Shown here: piece by piece, positions 23,184 through 31,667 of the stretch | Position numbering within the stretch: position 1 is the stretch's first letter | How the letters are laid out: the number at the start of each line of letters is the position of its first letter | Assembly: GCA_002457435.1 (NCBI GenBank) | Contig: NTLA01000009.1 | Location: 1-64,000, forward strand | DNA from: Acidimicrobiales bacterium MED-G01 | GTDB taxonomy: Bacteria; Actinomycetota; Acidimicrobiia; Acidimicrobiales; Poriferisodalaceae | DNA: 64,000 nucleotides | Direction: 5' to 3' | The notes under the pieces: generated by a model | Told to the model about the DNA's origin: nothing | Seen by the model: only the letters and a program-made list of their open reading frames with translations | Database searches by the model: none | Position numbers and translations under genes: made by a program

Positions 23184-24359
23184 TTATGCGACCTCGATCA
23201 ACAAAGCGTCGCCCTGACCGCCGCCTCCACAAAGAGCAGCAGCACCATACCCTCCGCCGCGTCTGCGTAACTCAGACATCAACGTGAGCGCAAGGCGACT
23301 TCCTGACATACCGATTGGATGACCGAGAGCTACGGCACCACCGTTGACGTTGACTATGTCGTCACTTACCCCGAGGTCTTCAGTAGCAGCTAGGCCTACC
23401 GCGGCGAATGCCTCATTCAGTTCAAAAAGAGAGATATCCGAGATATCTAACTCGGTCTTAGAGAGTGCTTGACGAATTGCCCTAGATGGCTGGGTGAGGA
23501 GTGAGGTGCCCGGTCCTGACACCATTCCGTAGCTGACGACCCGCGCCGAAATCTCAAGACCAAGTTCTTCAGCCCTCCCTGCTGACATCATTACCAGCGC
23601 ACAGCCACCATCAGAGATCTGTGAGGCATTACCTGCAGTCACAGCGCCATCGGTTGCGAAAGCTGCCCGCAACTTAGCGAGACTTGCTGCTGTTGTGCCC
23701 GGCCGCACACCTTCATCGGTGTCCACGATCAATGGGTCACCACCGCGCTGGGCTACAGAAACTGGCGAGATTTCCGCTTCGAAGCGGCCATCCTTCTGAG
23801 CAGCAGCAGCTCGTTCGTGTGATCGAGCAGAGAACTCGTCCATAGCCGTCCGACCAATCCCGGCAGCGTCTCGTTCAGTGCCATCTCCCATATGGCCATC
23901 GTCGAAAGCGCACCACAAGCCGTCATGGATCATCGCGTCGCGTACCTCGCCGTGACCCATTTGTAAACCGTTCCGACCGTCAGCAAGCAGATATGGAGCA
24001 TTGGTCATCGACTCCATTCCTCCGGCCACAACCACCTCTGCATCACCCGAAGAAATCATTTGATCGGCTAGATAGACGGCATTCAGGCCGGATAGGCAAA
24101 CCTTGTTGATCGTGATAGCTGGAACATCCATCGGTATTCCCGCGCCCACTGCAGCCTGCCTGGCGGTTATCTGACCCTGGCCGGCCTGAAGAACCTGTCC
24201 CATCACCACGTGATCGACCTGATCACCTGTTATTCCTGAACGTTCGAGAGCAGCAGAAATCGCGTGGGATCCCAATTCAGCGCCCGTGAAGTTAGCTAAC
24301 CCTCCGTTGAAACGACCAATGGGTGTGCGTGCTCCTGAAACGATTACTGAGCCGGGCAT
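23184..24359 (-). CDS. Acetyl-CoA C-acetyltransferase (thiolase)
   Basis: 391 residues, the usual biosynthetic thiolase length. All catalytic motifs are intact: nucleophile Cys in INKVCLSGLNAVYLA (about residue 88), ELNEAFAAVG (about 345-353 region), GGAVALGHPIGMSGSR (His base) and the C-terminal CGGGGQGDALL. It condenses two acetyl-CoA to acetoacetyl-CoA or the reverse. It is divergent from ccr (136 bases between starts) and so likely supplies the first step of the ethylmalonyl-CoA pathway; beta-oxidation is the alternative. Contrast this with the cysteine-less thiolase-fold protein at 4437. Confidence 0.93.
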   Translation of the reverse strand: MPGSVIVSGARTPIGRFNGGLANFTGAELGSHAISAALERSGITGDQVDHVVMGQVLQAGQGQITARQAAVGAGIPMDVPAITINKVCLSGLNAVYLADQMISSGDAEVVVAGGMESMTNAPYLLADGRNGLQMGHGEVRDAMIHDGLWCAFDDGHMGDGTERDAAGIGRTAMDEFSARSHERAAAAQKDGRFEAEISPVSVAQRGGDPLIVDTDEGVRPGTTAASLAKLRAAFATDGAVTAGNASQISDGGCALVMMSAGRAEELGLEISARVVSYGMVSGPGTSLLTQPSRAIRQALSKTELDISDISLFELNEAFAAVGLAATEDLGVSDDIVNVNGGAVALGHPIGMSGSRLALTLMSELRRRGGGYGAAALCGGGGQGDALLIEVA

Positions 24360-24494
24360 GAGTTACCTCTTCTCCAGAGTTTTAGACTTCTAATTTTAAT
24401 TGTAGATTTTGTGCACTGCCGGTGCTTGAGTCAATCAAATGTCTCGACCGCCGGTAAGCCATCCCCTTCAATACTGGAAAGTGACTTGTCACCC

Positions 24495-25859
24495 ATGCAG
24501 CACATCCTTGAGGCGATTCAGGCCGATGCGTCCAGCGATGAAATGGCGGCTCTTGAAATTCCTGACAGCTATAGAGCCGCCTACGTAACTCGCGACGAAC
24601 AAAACATGTTCGAAGGCCGAGAATCTTCGGAAAAAGATCCGAGGGAATCTATACACATCGATGAAGTAGCAACCCCCGAGCTTGCACCTGATGAGGTGTA
24701 CCTAGCCGTTATGGCCAGTTCGATCAACTTCAACACCGTGTGGACCTCAATTTTCGAGCCCCTTCCGACCTTTGGGTTTCTAGATCGCCTCGGTCGTGAG
24801 AGTAGTTGGGGAGCTCGGCACGCCCTTGACCATCATGTAATTGGGTCCGACGCTTCCGGCGTGGTTCTGAGAGTCGGTTCAGCAGTGCGCAACTGGAAAC
24901 CAGGAGATCGTGTTGCGGTTCATTGCAACTATGTCGATGATCAAGACCCAGCAGCGCATGAAGATTCCATGCTTGCCTCTAATCAACGAATATGGGGCTT
25001 TGAGAGTAACTTCGGCGGACTCGCCGACTTGTCGATCGTCAAAGCAAATCAACTTATGCCGAAGCCGGCTCACCTCACATGGGAAGAATCTGCTGTTAAT
25101 GCTCTATGCGCGTCCACTTCATATCGGATGCTGGTTGGAGATAACGCAGCCAGAATGAAGCAAGGTGACAACGTTTTGATCTGGGGCGCCTCAGGTGGAC
25201 TTGGTGGCTACGCATGCCAGCTTGTGATCAACGGTGGGGGTACTCCTGTTGGTGTGGTCAGTTCGTCAGACAAAGTGGAATTACTGCACGAACTAGGTGT
25301 TGAGCATGTGATTAACCGAAACGAAGAGGATTACCGATTCTGGTCAGATAGTCATACGCAAGACGAAGGGGAGTGGCGTCGCTTAGGAAAGAAGGTACGC
25401 GGCTTTATTGGCGATGATCCCGACATTGTGTTTGAGCATCCCGGCCGTTCGACCATGGGTGCTTCGGTATTTGTTACTAAGCGTGGCGGCAAGATAGTTA
25501 CATGTGCGGCGACCACCGGCTACATGATCGAATATGACAATCGTCACCTCTGGATGCGTCTCAAGCAGATCGTGTCGAGTCACTTCGCGAATTATTCCGA
25601 GGCTTGGGAAATGAACCAACTGCTCGATCAGGGACGAATCCAACCGATCCTTTCAAAGACGTTCGCGTTGACTGACACGGGAGAAGCTGCATTCCAGGTT
25701 CATCACAACGAGCACGAAGGAAAGTTGGGGGTTTTGTGTCTAGCCCCAGAATCAGGGATGGGAATCACTGATCCCGAGAAGCGTGAAGTGATCGGAGAAG
25801 ACAAAATAACGTTGTTCCAACGACACGCTCAATCTCTTGAAAACACACCCGGGAGCTGA
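24495..25859 (+). CDS. ccr: Crotonyl-CoA carboxylase/reductase
   Basis: 454 residues from the ATG at 24495. The frame is open back to a GTG at 24411, but the N-terminus MQHILEAIQ matches actinobacterial Ccr starts. MDR-superfamily NADPH enzyme that reductively carboxylates crotonyl-CoA to ethylmalonyl-CoA. NADPH site: VLIWGASGGLGGYA (about residue 220). Residues described for CO2 binding in Kitasatospora Ccr appear kept: Asn in SINFNTVW, Phe-Glu in IWGFESNFGG, and His in SSHFANYSEAW. The C-terminal KLGVLCLAPE is also family-typical. Its stop overlaps the epimerase start, forming ccr-mce, a core pair of the ethylmalonyl-CoA pathway. Confidence 0.96.
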   Translation: MQHILEAIQADASSDEMAALEIPDSYRAAYVTRDEQNMFEGRESSEKDPRESIHIDEVATPELAPDEVYLAVMASSINFNTVWTSIFEPLPTFGFLDRLGRESSWGARHALDHHVIGSDASGVVLRVGSAVRNWKPGDRVAVHCNYVDDQDPAAHEDSMLASNQRIWGFESNFGGLADLSIVKANQLMPKPAHLTWEESAVNALCASTSYRMLVGDNAARMKQGDNVLIWGASGGLGGYACQLVINGGGTPVGVVSSSDKVELLHELGVEHVINRNEEDYRFWSDSHTQDEGEWRRLGKKVRGFIGDDPDIVFEHPGRSTMGASVFVTKRGGKIVTCAATTGYMIEYDNRHLWMRLKQIVSSHFANYSEAWEMNQLLDQGRIQPILSKTFALTDTGEAAFQVHHNEHEGKLGVLCLAPESGMGITDPEKREVIGEDKITLFQRHAQSLENTPGS

Positions 25860-26263
25860 TGATGATTCTTACTGAAATCGACCATGTCGCAATTGCCGTC
25901 CACGATTTAGAGGCCGCTATTGCCTATTACCAAGAAGCTTTCGGTGCAGAAGTCCATCACCGAGAGATCGTCGAAAGTGATGGGGTCGAAGAAGCGCTAG
26001 TAAAGGTCGCCGATAGTTACATTCAACTGACCACAGCGACTCGCTCGGACTCGCCGATCGCAAAGTATCTGGAGAAGAGGGGGGAAGGGCTTCATCACAT
26101 TGGTTACCGGGTTGATGATTGTCAGGCTGCTCTCGACGCGATGGTTGCCGCCGGCGCGACCCCCATCGATCAGAGTCCTCGTCCCGGCTCTCGAGGTACG
26201 ACCGTTGCTTTCATGCATCCCAAAGGCAGCTTTGGAACATTGATTGAACTGGTTCAGGAATAG
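25859..26263 (+). CDS. mce: Methylmalonyl-CoA/ethylmalonyl-CoA epimerase
   Basis: 134 residues, VOC-fold epimerase. Metal ligands are visible in EIDHVAIAVHDLE (His about residue 8), the repeat-two GLHHIGYRVDD (His about 79) and the C-terminal glutamate in GTLIELVQ. It interconverts the (2R)/(2S) forms of methylmalonyl-CoA and ethylmalonyl-CoA. Its first base is the last base of the ccr stop codon, so translation is coupled. The placement directly behind ccr favours the ethylmalonyl-CoA pathway role; it may serve propionate metabolism too. Confidence 0.93.
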   Translation: MMILTEIDHVAIAVHDLEAAIAYYQEAFGAEVHHREIVESDGVEEALVKVADSYIQLTTATRSDSPIAKYLEKRGEGLHHIGYRVDDCQAALDAMVAAGATPIDQSPRPGSRGTTVAFMHPKGSFGTLIELVQE

Positions 26264-26286
26264 AACTGCTTTCGGGTCTCGGCTAA

Positions 26287-26904
26287 ATGACTGATCATCT
26301 CGGCGAAGAAGTTGGGGTCGGTCCGCACCGGCAACCGTGGCCCGAAGGAGATCAATACGATCCGGAACTTTTACGCGATGGCGATCGCCGCAACGTTTTG
26401 GACAAATACCGGTACTGGCGCCGAGAAGCGATCGTCGCCGACCTTGATTTGCGCCGCCATCCGTTCCATGTTGCGATCGAAAACTGGCAGCATGATTTGA
26501 ACATTGGAACGGTTGTCCGAAATGCGAACGCGTTTTTGGCTGCGGCTGTCCACATTGTCGGAGAACGAAAGTGGAACAGGCGGGGCGCAATGGTTACTGA
26601 CCGCTATCAGCACCTAGAACACCACTCCACTGTCGAAGAGTTTGTTGACGCGATGGTCGCTAATGAACTGATTGTGGTTGGCATTGACAACCTTCCCGGA
26701 GCTCAACCAATCGAAACAACTCCCTTGCCTCGCAATTGCGTGTTGGTGTTCGGACAAGAAGGCCCAGGTCTGTCTCCTCTTGTGCGCGAAATGGCTCAAC
26801 TGGTTCTTTCAATTACTCAGTTCGGCTCAACGCGGTCGATCAACGCAGGAGTCGCATCAGGGATAGCGATGCATACATGGATTCGTCAACACGCATCCAT
26901 CTAA
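26287..26904 (+). CDS. TrmH/SpoU-family RNA 2'-O-methyltransferase
   Basis: 205 residues. SPOUT fold motifs are visible: motif 1 around NLNIGTVVRNANAF (about residue 61-75), motif 2 around NCVLVFGQEGPGLSP (about 155) and motif 3 in ITQFGSTRSINAGVASGIAM (about 180-199), which forms the SAM-binding knot. These enzymes methylate ribose in tRNA or rRNA; the target cannot be told from sequence. The N-terminus is short, with no substrate-binding L30-like domain. It stands 23 bases after mce, on the same strand, and may be read through. Confidence 0.88.
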   Translation: MTDHLGEEVGVGPHRQPWPEGDQYDPELLRDGDRRNVLDKYRYWRREAIVADLDLRRHPFHVAIENWQHDLNIGTVVRNANAFLAAAVHIVGERKWNRRGAMVTDRYQHLEHHSTVEEFVDAMVANELIVVGIDNLPGAQPIETTPLPRNCVLVFGQEGPGLSPLVREMAQLVLSITQFGSTRSINAGVASGIAMHTWIRQHASI

Positions 26905-27007
26905 CGAAAGTTCAGATTCGTCCTCAGCAGCCTCCAAAACAGCACTAGGGTCAGGTCCGGTCATCATCTCGGGAAGGGATGAGACCTCAACAATGAAGGA
27001 TGTGAAT

Positions 27008-28021
27008 ATGGCTCCGATGTGGCGACGTCTCCTCGCCCTACTGATGGTCCTCGGACTTGTGGCTGCCGCCTGCGGCAGTGATAGTGATGGGGGAGAAGTT
27101 TCTGGTGGATACAAGATTGGTTTAGTTACCGATACAGGCAAGGTTGACGACAAAAGCTTCAACCAGTCAGCATGGGAAGGCGCCCAGGCGGGTGCTGGAA
27201 ATGTTCTTGGTGCGACTGCTAGCTATATCGAAACTGAAGAATCCAAAGATTACGCAAACAACATTCAGCTTTTTGTGGATGATGGAGCGAAAATCATTGT
27301 GACCGTCGGTTTCGGTTTGGGTGAAGCAACTATTGAGGCTGCTCAAGCTAATCCAGACGTCATGTTCATTGGTGTTGACCAATGGCAGAATGACGCGCTT
27401 CCAAACCTTGCAGGCTTGATGTTCCCCGAGGCCAAGGCTGGCTTCATGGCTGGAGCGTTGGCCGGTATGTTGACTGAAACAAACATTGTTGGCGCGGTCC
27501 TTGGTACTGACTTAGTTCCACCTGTTGTCTTCTTTAAGGAAGGCTGGGAGAACGGAGCTCGCTACACCAACCCGAATGTAGAAACCATCTCCACCTATCA
27601 CCCCGGCGGTTTGGATGTTGCCTTCGGTGACCCGGAATGGGGAGCAACAACCGCCCGTCAGGCTCTCGACCAGGGTGCTGACATTATCTTCGGTGCAGGT
27701 GGTGCAACCGGTAACGGAGCCTTGATCGAGGTGGCCGGTGAAGCTGGGGCCCTCTGTGTAGGCGTGGACTCGGATCAGTGGTTCACCGTGCCCGAGGCGC
27801 ATCCTTGCCTGGTGACCAGCGCGATGAAGCTCATCGATGTTGGCGTGGCTGAACTGATCGCTCAGGCCAACGCCGGGACCATGGAAGGTGGCAACTACTT
27901 CGGTGAAGTAGGGCTTGCCCCCCACCATGATTTTGACAGCATGGTCACTAGTGAGATGCGAGACATGCTTGCGGAGGTCATGGCAGGATTGGACGACGGT
28001 TCCATAAATCCCATGCCTTAA
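27008..28021 (+). CDS. BMP-family nucleoside-binding lipoprotein of an ABC importer
   Basis: 337 residues from the ATG at 27008, chosen because AAGGA lies about 8 bases upstream; an ATG at 26993 is possible. Signal peptide with a lipobox ending AAAC (about residue 17-20). The mature part matches basic membrane protein (BMP/PnrA) binding proteins: YKIGLVTDTGKVDDKSFNQSAWEGA (in parts KIGLVTDTG and DDKSFNQSAWEG), FIGVDQWQN, GFMAGALAGM, and VGVDSDQW. Such proteins capture purine and pyrimidine nucleosides. It is followed by two permeases and a double ATPase, with a strong hairpin after the stop codon that may raise its level above the rest. Confidence 0.93.
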   Translation: MAPMWRRLLALLMVLGLVAAACGSDSDGGEVSGGYKIGLVTDTGKVDDKSFNQSAWEGAQAGAGNVLGATASYIETEESKDYANNIQLFVDDGAKIIVTVGFGLGEATIEAAQANPDVMFIGVDQWQNDALPNLAGLMFPEAKAGFMAGALAGMLTETNIVGAVLGTDLVPPVVFFKEGWENGARYTNPNVETISTYHPGGLDVAFGDPEWGATTARQALDQGADIIFGAGGATGNGALIEVAGEAGALCVGVDSDQWFTVPEAHPCLVTSAMKLIDVGVAELIAQANAGTMEGGNYFGEVGLAPHHDFDSMVTSEMRDMLAEVMAGLDDGSINPMP

Positions 28022-28040
28022 GAGAAATATCGGCTTGAAT

Positions 28041-28071
28041 GGGGGCACCACTCAAATTGAGTGGTGCCCCC
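28041..28071 (+). terminator. Strong intercistronic stem-loop after the BMP lipoprotein gene
   Basis: 15-base arms at 28041-28055 and 28057-28071 are exact reverse complements (GGGGGCACCACTCAA and its complement), giving about 13 stable pairs and a small loop. It begins 20 bases after the lipoprotein stop and ends 10 bases before the permease start at 28082. There is no T run, so it likely acts as an mRNA 3' stabiliser or partial attenuator, allowing more binding protein than permease, rather than a full terminator. Confidence 0.75.
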
Positions 28072-28081
28072 GAGTCGCGTC

Positions 28082-29152
28082 ATGAGCCGTTCCATACTTC
28101 GAACCATCGCCGTCCCGCTTGTAGCGGTGGTCCTTGGGCTATTAATTGGGGCAGTTCTGATCCTTTCTCAGAACGCTTCCCCTTCAACCGCATACACAGC
28201 GTTGGTGGTTGGAGGGCTAGGCGATGCTGACGCCGTTTTGCGCACCCTACAAAAAGCCACACCGCTGATTTTTGGGGGCTTGGCCGTAGCATTCGCGTTT
28301 AAAGCCGGAATGTTTAATATTGGTGGGCAAGGCCAACTGCTAATCGGCGCGGTTTTCGCGGCGGGAGTCGGTTTCGGTATTGACGGACTTCCGATGGTGG
28401 TTCATCTGCCGCTCGCACTTCTGGCAGGTGCAATCGCCGGCGCAATATGGGGAGGTCTGGCAGGAACGCTGAAAGCGACAACCGGTGCCCACGAAGTAAT
28501 CGTCACCATCATGTTGAACTTTGTGGCAGGAAATCTCACGGACTGGTTATCTGCGAACCCCTGGAAAGACAATTCTGGTAACAACATTGTGGCCCGAACC
28601 CCTCTTGTTGAGGACTCAGCGACTATCCCAACGCTGGGCGCCGTACCGGTCGGGTTCTTATTGGCGGTGGCAGCTGCAGCAACATGCTGGATGGTGCTTG
28701 AAAGAACTACCTACGGGTTCGAAGTTCGAAGTGTCGGGCACAACAGAAATGCGGCTCAGTATTCCGGCATCAAAGTTGGTTGGATAATGAGCTCCACGAT
28801 GGCTGTAGCCGGGATGCTTGCAGCACTCGGCGGTGCAGTCGAAAGTCTCGGGGTTGACGGCCGTTTCGAAGCCGGCGTGAATGTGGGTCTTGGATTCGAA
28901 GGAATCACGATTGCTCTTTTAGCTCGCGCTAACCCCCTCGGTGTCATACCTGCAGCGCTGTTGGTTGGCCTAATGGAAGCAGGCGCATCTCGGATGCAAT
29001 TCAAAGCCGGTGTCGCCCCAGAGCTCATTGATGTCATTCAAGCCCTGATCCTGTTCTTTGTCGCAGCACCGATCATCATTAAGTGGTTGCTACGTATGCG
29101 TCATGACACGTCAGAACAACTCCAACTTGGAGCTGGATGGGGGAAGTCATGA
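28082..29152 (+). CDS. ABC importer permease, nucleoside (BMP) type, subunit 1
   Basis: 356 residues from the ATG at 28082; the upstream GTG at 28061 lies inside the hairpin and is unlikely. About nine membrane segments and the landmark segments of this permease class: PLIFGGLAVAFAFKAGMFNIGGQGQ (in parts PLIFGGLAVAFAFKAG and MFNIGGQGQ, about residue 63-88), AHEVIVTIMLNFV and a C-terminal cytoplasmic RVGHN-like loop VRSVGHNRNAAQYSGI. These proteins form the channel with the second permease. The stop overlaps the start of the next permease. Confidence 0.92.
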   Translation: MSRSILRTIAVPLVAVVLGLLIGAVLILSQNASPSTAYTALVVGGLGDADAVLRTLQKATPLIFGGLAVAFAFKAGMFNIGGQGQLLIGAVFAAGVGFGIDGLPMVVHLPLALLAGAIAGAIWGGLAGTLKATTGAHEVIVTIMLNFVAGNLTDWLSANPWKDNSGNNIVARTPLVEDSATIPTLGAVPVGFLLAVAAAATCWMVLERTTYGFEVRSVGHNRNAAQYSGIKVGWIMSSTMAVAGMLAALGGAVESLGVDGRFEAGVNVGLGFEGITIALLARANPLGVIPAALLVGLMEAGASRMQFKAGVAPELIDVIQALILFFVAAPIIIKWLLRMRHDTSEQLQLGAGWGKS

Positions 29153-30141
29153 AACCTCAACAAAGACAACTGCTCTACGCGGGTCTCGCTGTCATGCTCG
29201 TCCTCATTTGGATCTTTTACTCAGCCAATGGCCCACAAACCACGGCCGTGCTCGCTGGAACTGTGCGCGCCGCGACGCTTCTGGCCCTTGGCGCTATGTG
29301 CGGAATGATTGGTGAGCGTTCGGGAGTCGTAAATATTGGAATCGAGGGACAGTTTCTCCTCTCCGCCTTCGCTGCGTTCACGATTGCATCCATGACGGGC
29401 TCTTTGTTTATGGGGACCATCGCTGGTATTGGGATGGGCCTCATGATGGGCTGGTTGCTTGCCGCGATGGCGGTAGGCCTCAAGGTCGACCAAATCATTG
29501 CTGGCACTGTCTTAAACATCGCCGCGTTGGGTCTGACTTCATTTTTCTATGACCGAAGTCGTTCCTTAGGGATGGGCAAATACACCAACATTGATCTCGG
29601 TCCCCTTGCTGATATCCCACTGGTAGGGACTGTGTTCTTTAGCCGACCACCTCTTACGTACTTAACGATGGCACTCCTCGTTGTAGTTCATATCGCCCTA
29701 TTCCGGTCGGTCTGGGGGATGCGAACCCGAGCTATAGGAGAGCACCCCGGTGCCGCGGACACAGTAGGAATCGACGTTTTGAAATTGCGATATCTGAACG
29801 TCACTCTTGCCGGAGGGCTAGCCGGCCTCGGAGGTTCCTATTTAGCTCTCGAAGCCGTCGGCACGTTCAGCCGAGCAATGTCTGGGGGTCGGGGTTTCTT
29901 GGCTTTAGCCGTAATGATCTTTGGGAGACGTACTCCGTTTGGGGCCTACGCTGCCGCGTTGTTTTTCGGGTTCACAACTGCTCTTCAGAATCAATTTCAG
30001 CTAAACAACACCTTCGACATCCCCCCGCAATTTGTTGGCATGCTTCCGTTTGTTGTGACAATCGTCGTCGTAGCTCTCAGTGGACTTGTTGGTTCCATGC
30101 GTGACCCAGCAGCGCTCGGACAGAACTACGAAAAAGGTTGA
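29149..30141 (+). CDS. ABC importer permease, nucleoside (BMP) type, subunit 2
   Basis: 330 residues from the ATG at 29149, within an ATGA overlap and preceded by GGGGGAAG. Hydrophobic, with GMIGERSGVVNIGIEGQFLL (about residue 45-64), the hallmark of the second permease in nucleoside-type importers, DQIIAGTVLNIAALG, and the coupling loop with TRAIGEHPGAADTVGID. It pairs with the preceding permease. The run lipoprotein, permease, permease, ATPase is the complete importer of this family. Confidence 0.92.
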   Translation: MKPQQRQLLYAGLAVMLVLIWIFYSANGPQTTAVLAGTVRAATLLALGAMCGMIGERSGVVNIGIEGQFLLSAFAAFTIASMTGSLFMGTIAGIGMGLMMGWLLAAMAVGLKVDQIIAGTVLNIAALGLTSFFYDRSRSLGMGKYTNIDLGPLADIPLVGTVFFSRPPLTYLTMALLVVVHIALFRSVWGMRTRAIGEHPGAADTVGIDVLKLRYLNVTLAGGLAGLGGSYLALEAVGTFSRAMSGGRGFLALAVMIFGRRTPFGAYAAALFFGFTTALQNQFQLNNTFDIPPQFVGMLPFVVTIVVVALSGLVGSMRDPAALGQNYEKG

Positions 30142-30143
30142 GC

Positions 30144-31655
30144 ATGTCGGAAATTCTTCTCGCTGCGCAGAATGTTACGAAAAAATTTCCAGGTGTTTTG
30201 GCCAATGATGACGTTTCTATACGCCTTCGACCCGGACGAATTCTCGCGCTCCTAGGCGAGAATGGTGCCGGTAAAAGTACGCTCGTGAATGTTCTCTTTG
30301 GGATGTACCGGCCTGACAGTGGCCAGGTGGTCATCAAAGATGAGACGGTAGATCTTCATGGTCCGGATGACGCCATCTCCCGGGGCATTGGAATGGTGCA
30401 TCAACATTTCCAGTTAGTGCCACCCATGCGTGTCGTGGAGAACATTGTGTTGGGAGATGAACCGACAAAACGTGGTTTGGTCGACCTCGATGAAGCACGC
30501 AACAGAGTCGTCGAACTTTCCGAACGGTATGGACTGGAAATTGACCCGGACGCACTAGTTGAAGATTTACCCGTTGGCATGCAACAACGCGTCGAGATAC
30601 TCAAAGCGCTGTATCGCAACGCTGATGTCTTAATCATGGATGAGCCGACTGGTGTTTTGACTCCCCAAGAAGCAGACCATCTGTTAGGTGTATTGAGGGA
30701 GCTAACCGAAACCGGTCTTGGCATCGTCTTCATTACCCATAAATTGCGCGAGGTTCTTGCAATTGCTGACGACATCGTCGTCTTGCGTAACGGTCAAGTG
30801 GTTGGCGAAACAACCCCGTCACAGACTAGCGAGGGCGGCTTAGCGGAAATGATGGTCGGGCGCAGCGTCGTGCTTCAAGTAGAAAAATCCGCCGCAGATC
30901 CAGGTGACGTGGTTCTCAAGGTCAGTGAGCTAGAGGTAAACGATGACCGAGGCCAGGTTGCGCTTGACGGGTTGAACTTCGAAGTTCGAGCCGGGGAGAT
31001 ATTGGGCGTCGCCGGTGTGGAAGGTAATGGTCAACGAGAGTTGGTTGAAGCAATCACAGGGCTGCGCCACCCCGCCTTTGGGGTTATGGAAATTGACGGC
31101 GAAGAATTAACAAGCAGTTCGCCGAGACAAATAACCAAGAAAGGAGTGGCGCACATCCCAGAAGACCGTGAAAAGCATGGGGTTGTCGCCGTCTATTCAG
31201 TTGCTGAGAACTCGATACTCAACCGTTATCACCGCAAGCCTTTTTCTATTCGAGGGATATTGCGGAGACACGTCATTCGAGGTCATGCCCAAGACGTCGT
31301 AGATGAATTTGACGTGCGGACACCTAATGTCCTCGTCCCAGCCTCAAGTCTTAGTGGCGGAAACAAACAGAAACTCATAGTTGGCAGAGAATTCAGCGAC
31401 GAGATCAAATTGCTGATAGCGGCCCAACCCACTCGCGGCATCGACATCGGCGCTATTGAGTTCATTCATCGTCGAATTCTGGAGCAGCGAGATAAAGGCA
31501 CCGCTGTGCTTCTGGTATCGGCGGAACTTGACGAAATTCTTGGACTTTCAGACCGCATCGCTGTTTTGTATGACGGCAAGATAATGGATGTCATAGATGC
31601 CCACGATGCCGACCGAGAGAAAATCGGACTCCTCATGGCAGGCATCACCGATTAG
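30144..31655 (+). CDS. ABC importer ATPase with two nucleotide-binding domains, nucleoside type
   Basis: 503 residues from the ATG at 30144; AAAGG lies just upstream inside the end of the permease gene. The first domain is complete: Walker A GENGAGKSTLVN (about residue 36-47), signature region DLPVGMQQRVEILKAL, Walker B VLIMDEPTGVLTP. The second domain is degenerate at Walker A (GVEGNGQRELVE) and Walker B (LLIAAQPTRGID) but has an intact signature LSGGNKQKL. This asymmetry is normal for the monosaccharide/nucleoside importer class. It energises uptake by the two permeases. The gene converges on the aldolase/dehydrogenase gene 12 bases away. Confidence 0.94.
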   Translation: MSEILLAAQNVTKKFPGVLANDDVSIRLRPGRILALLGENGAGKSTLVNVLFGMYRPDSGQVVIKDETVDLHGPDDAISRGIGMVHQHFQLVPPMRVVENIVLGDEPTKRGLVDLDEARNRVVELSERYGLEIDPDALVEDLPVGMQQRVEILKALYRNADVLIMDEPTGVLTPQEADHLLGVLRELTETGLGIVFITHKLREVLAIADDIVVLRNGQVVGETTPSQTSEGGLAEMMVGRSVVLQVEKSAADPGDVVLKVSELEVNDDRGQVALDGLNFEVRAGEILGVAGVEGNGQRELVEAITGLRHPAFGVMEIDGEELTSSSPRQITKKGVAHIPEDREKHGVVAVYSVAENSILNRYHRKPFSIRGILRRHVIRGHAQDVVDEFDVRTPNVLVPASSLSGGNKQKLIVGREFSDEIKLLIAAQPTRGIDIGAIEFIHRRILEQRDKGTAVLLVSAELDEILGLSDRIAVLYDGKIMDVIDAHDADREKIGLLMAGITD

Positions 31656-31667
31656 GCCAACCGTGCA

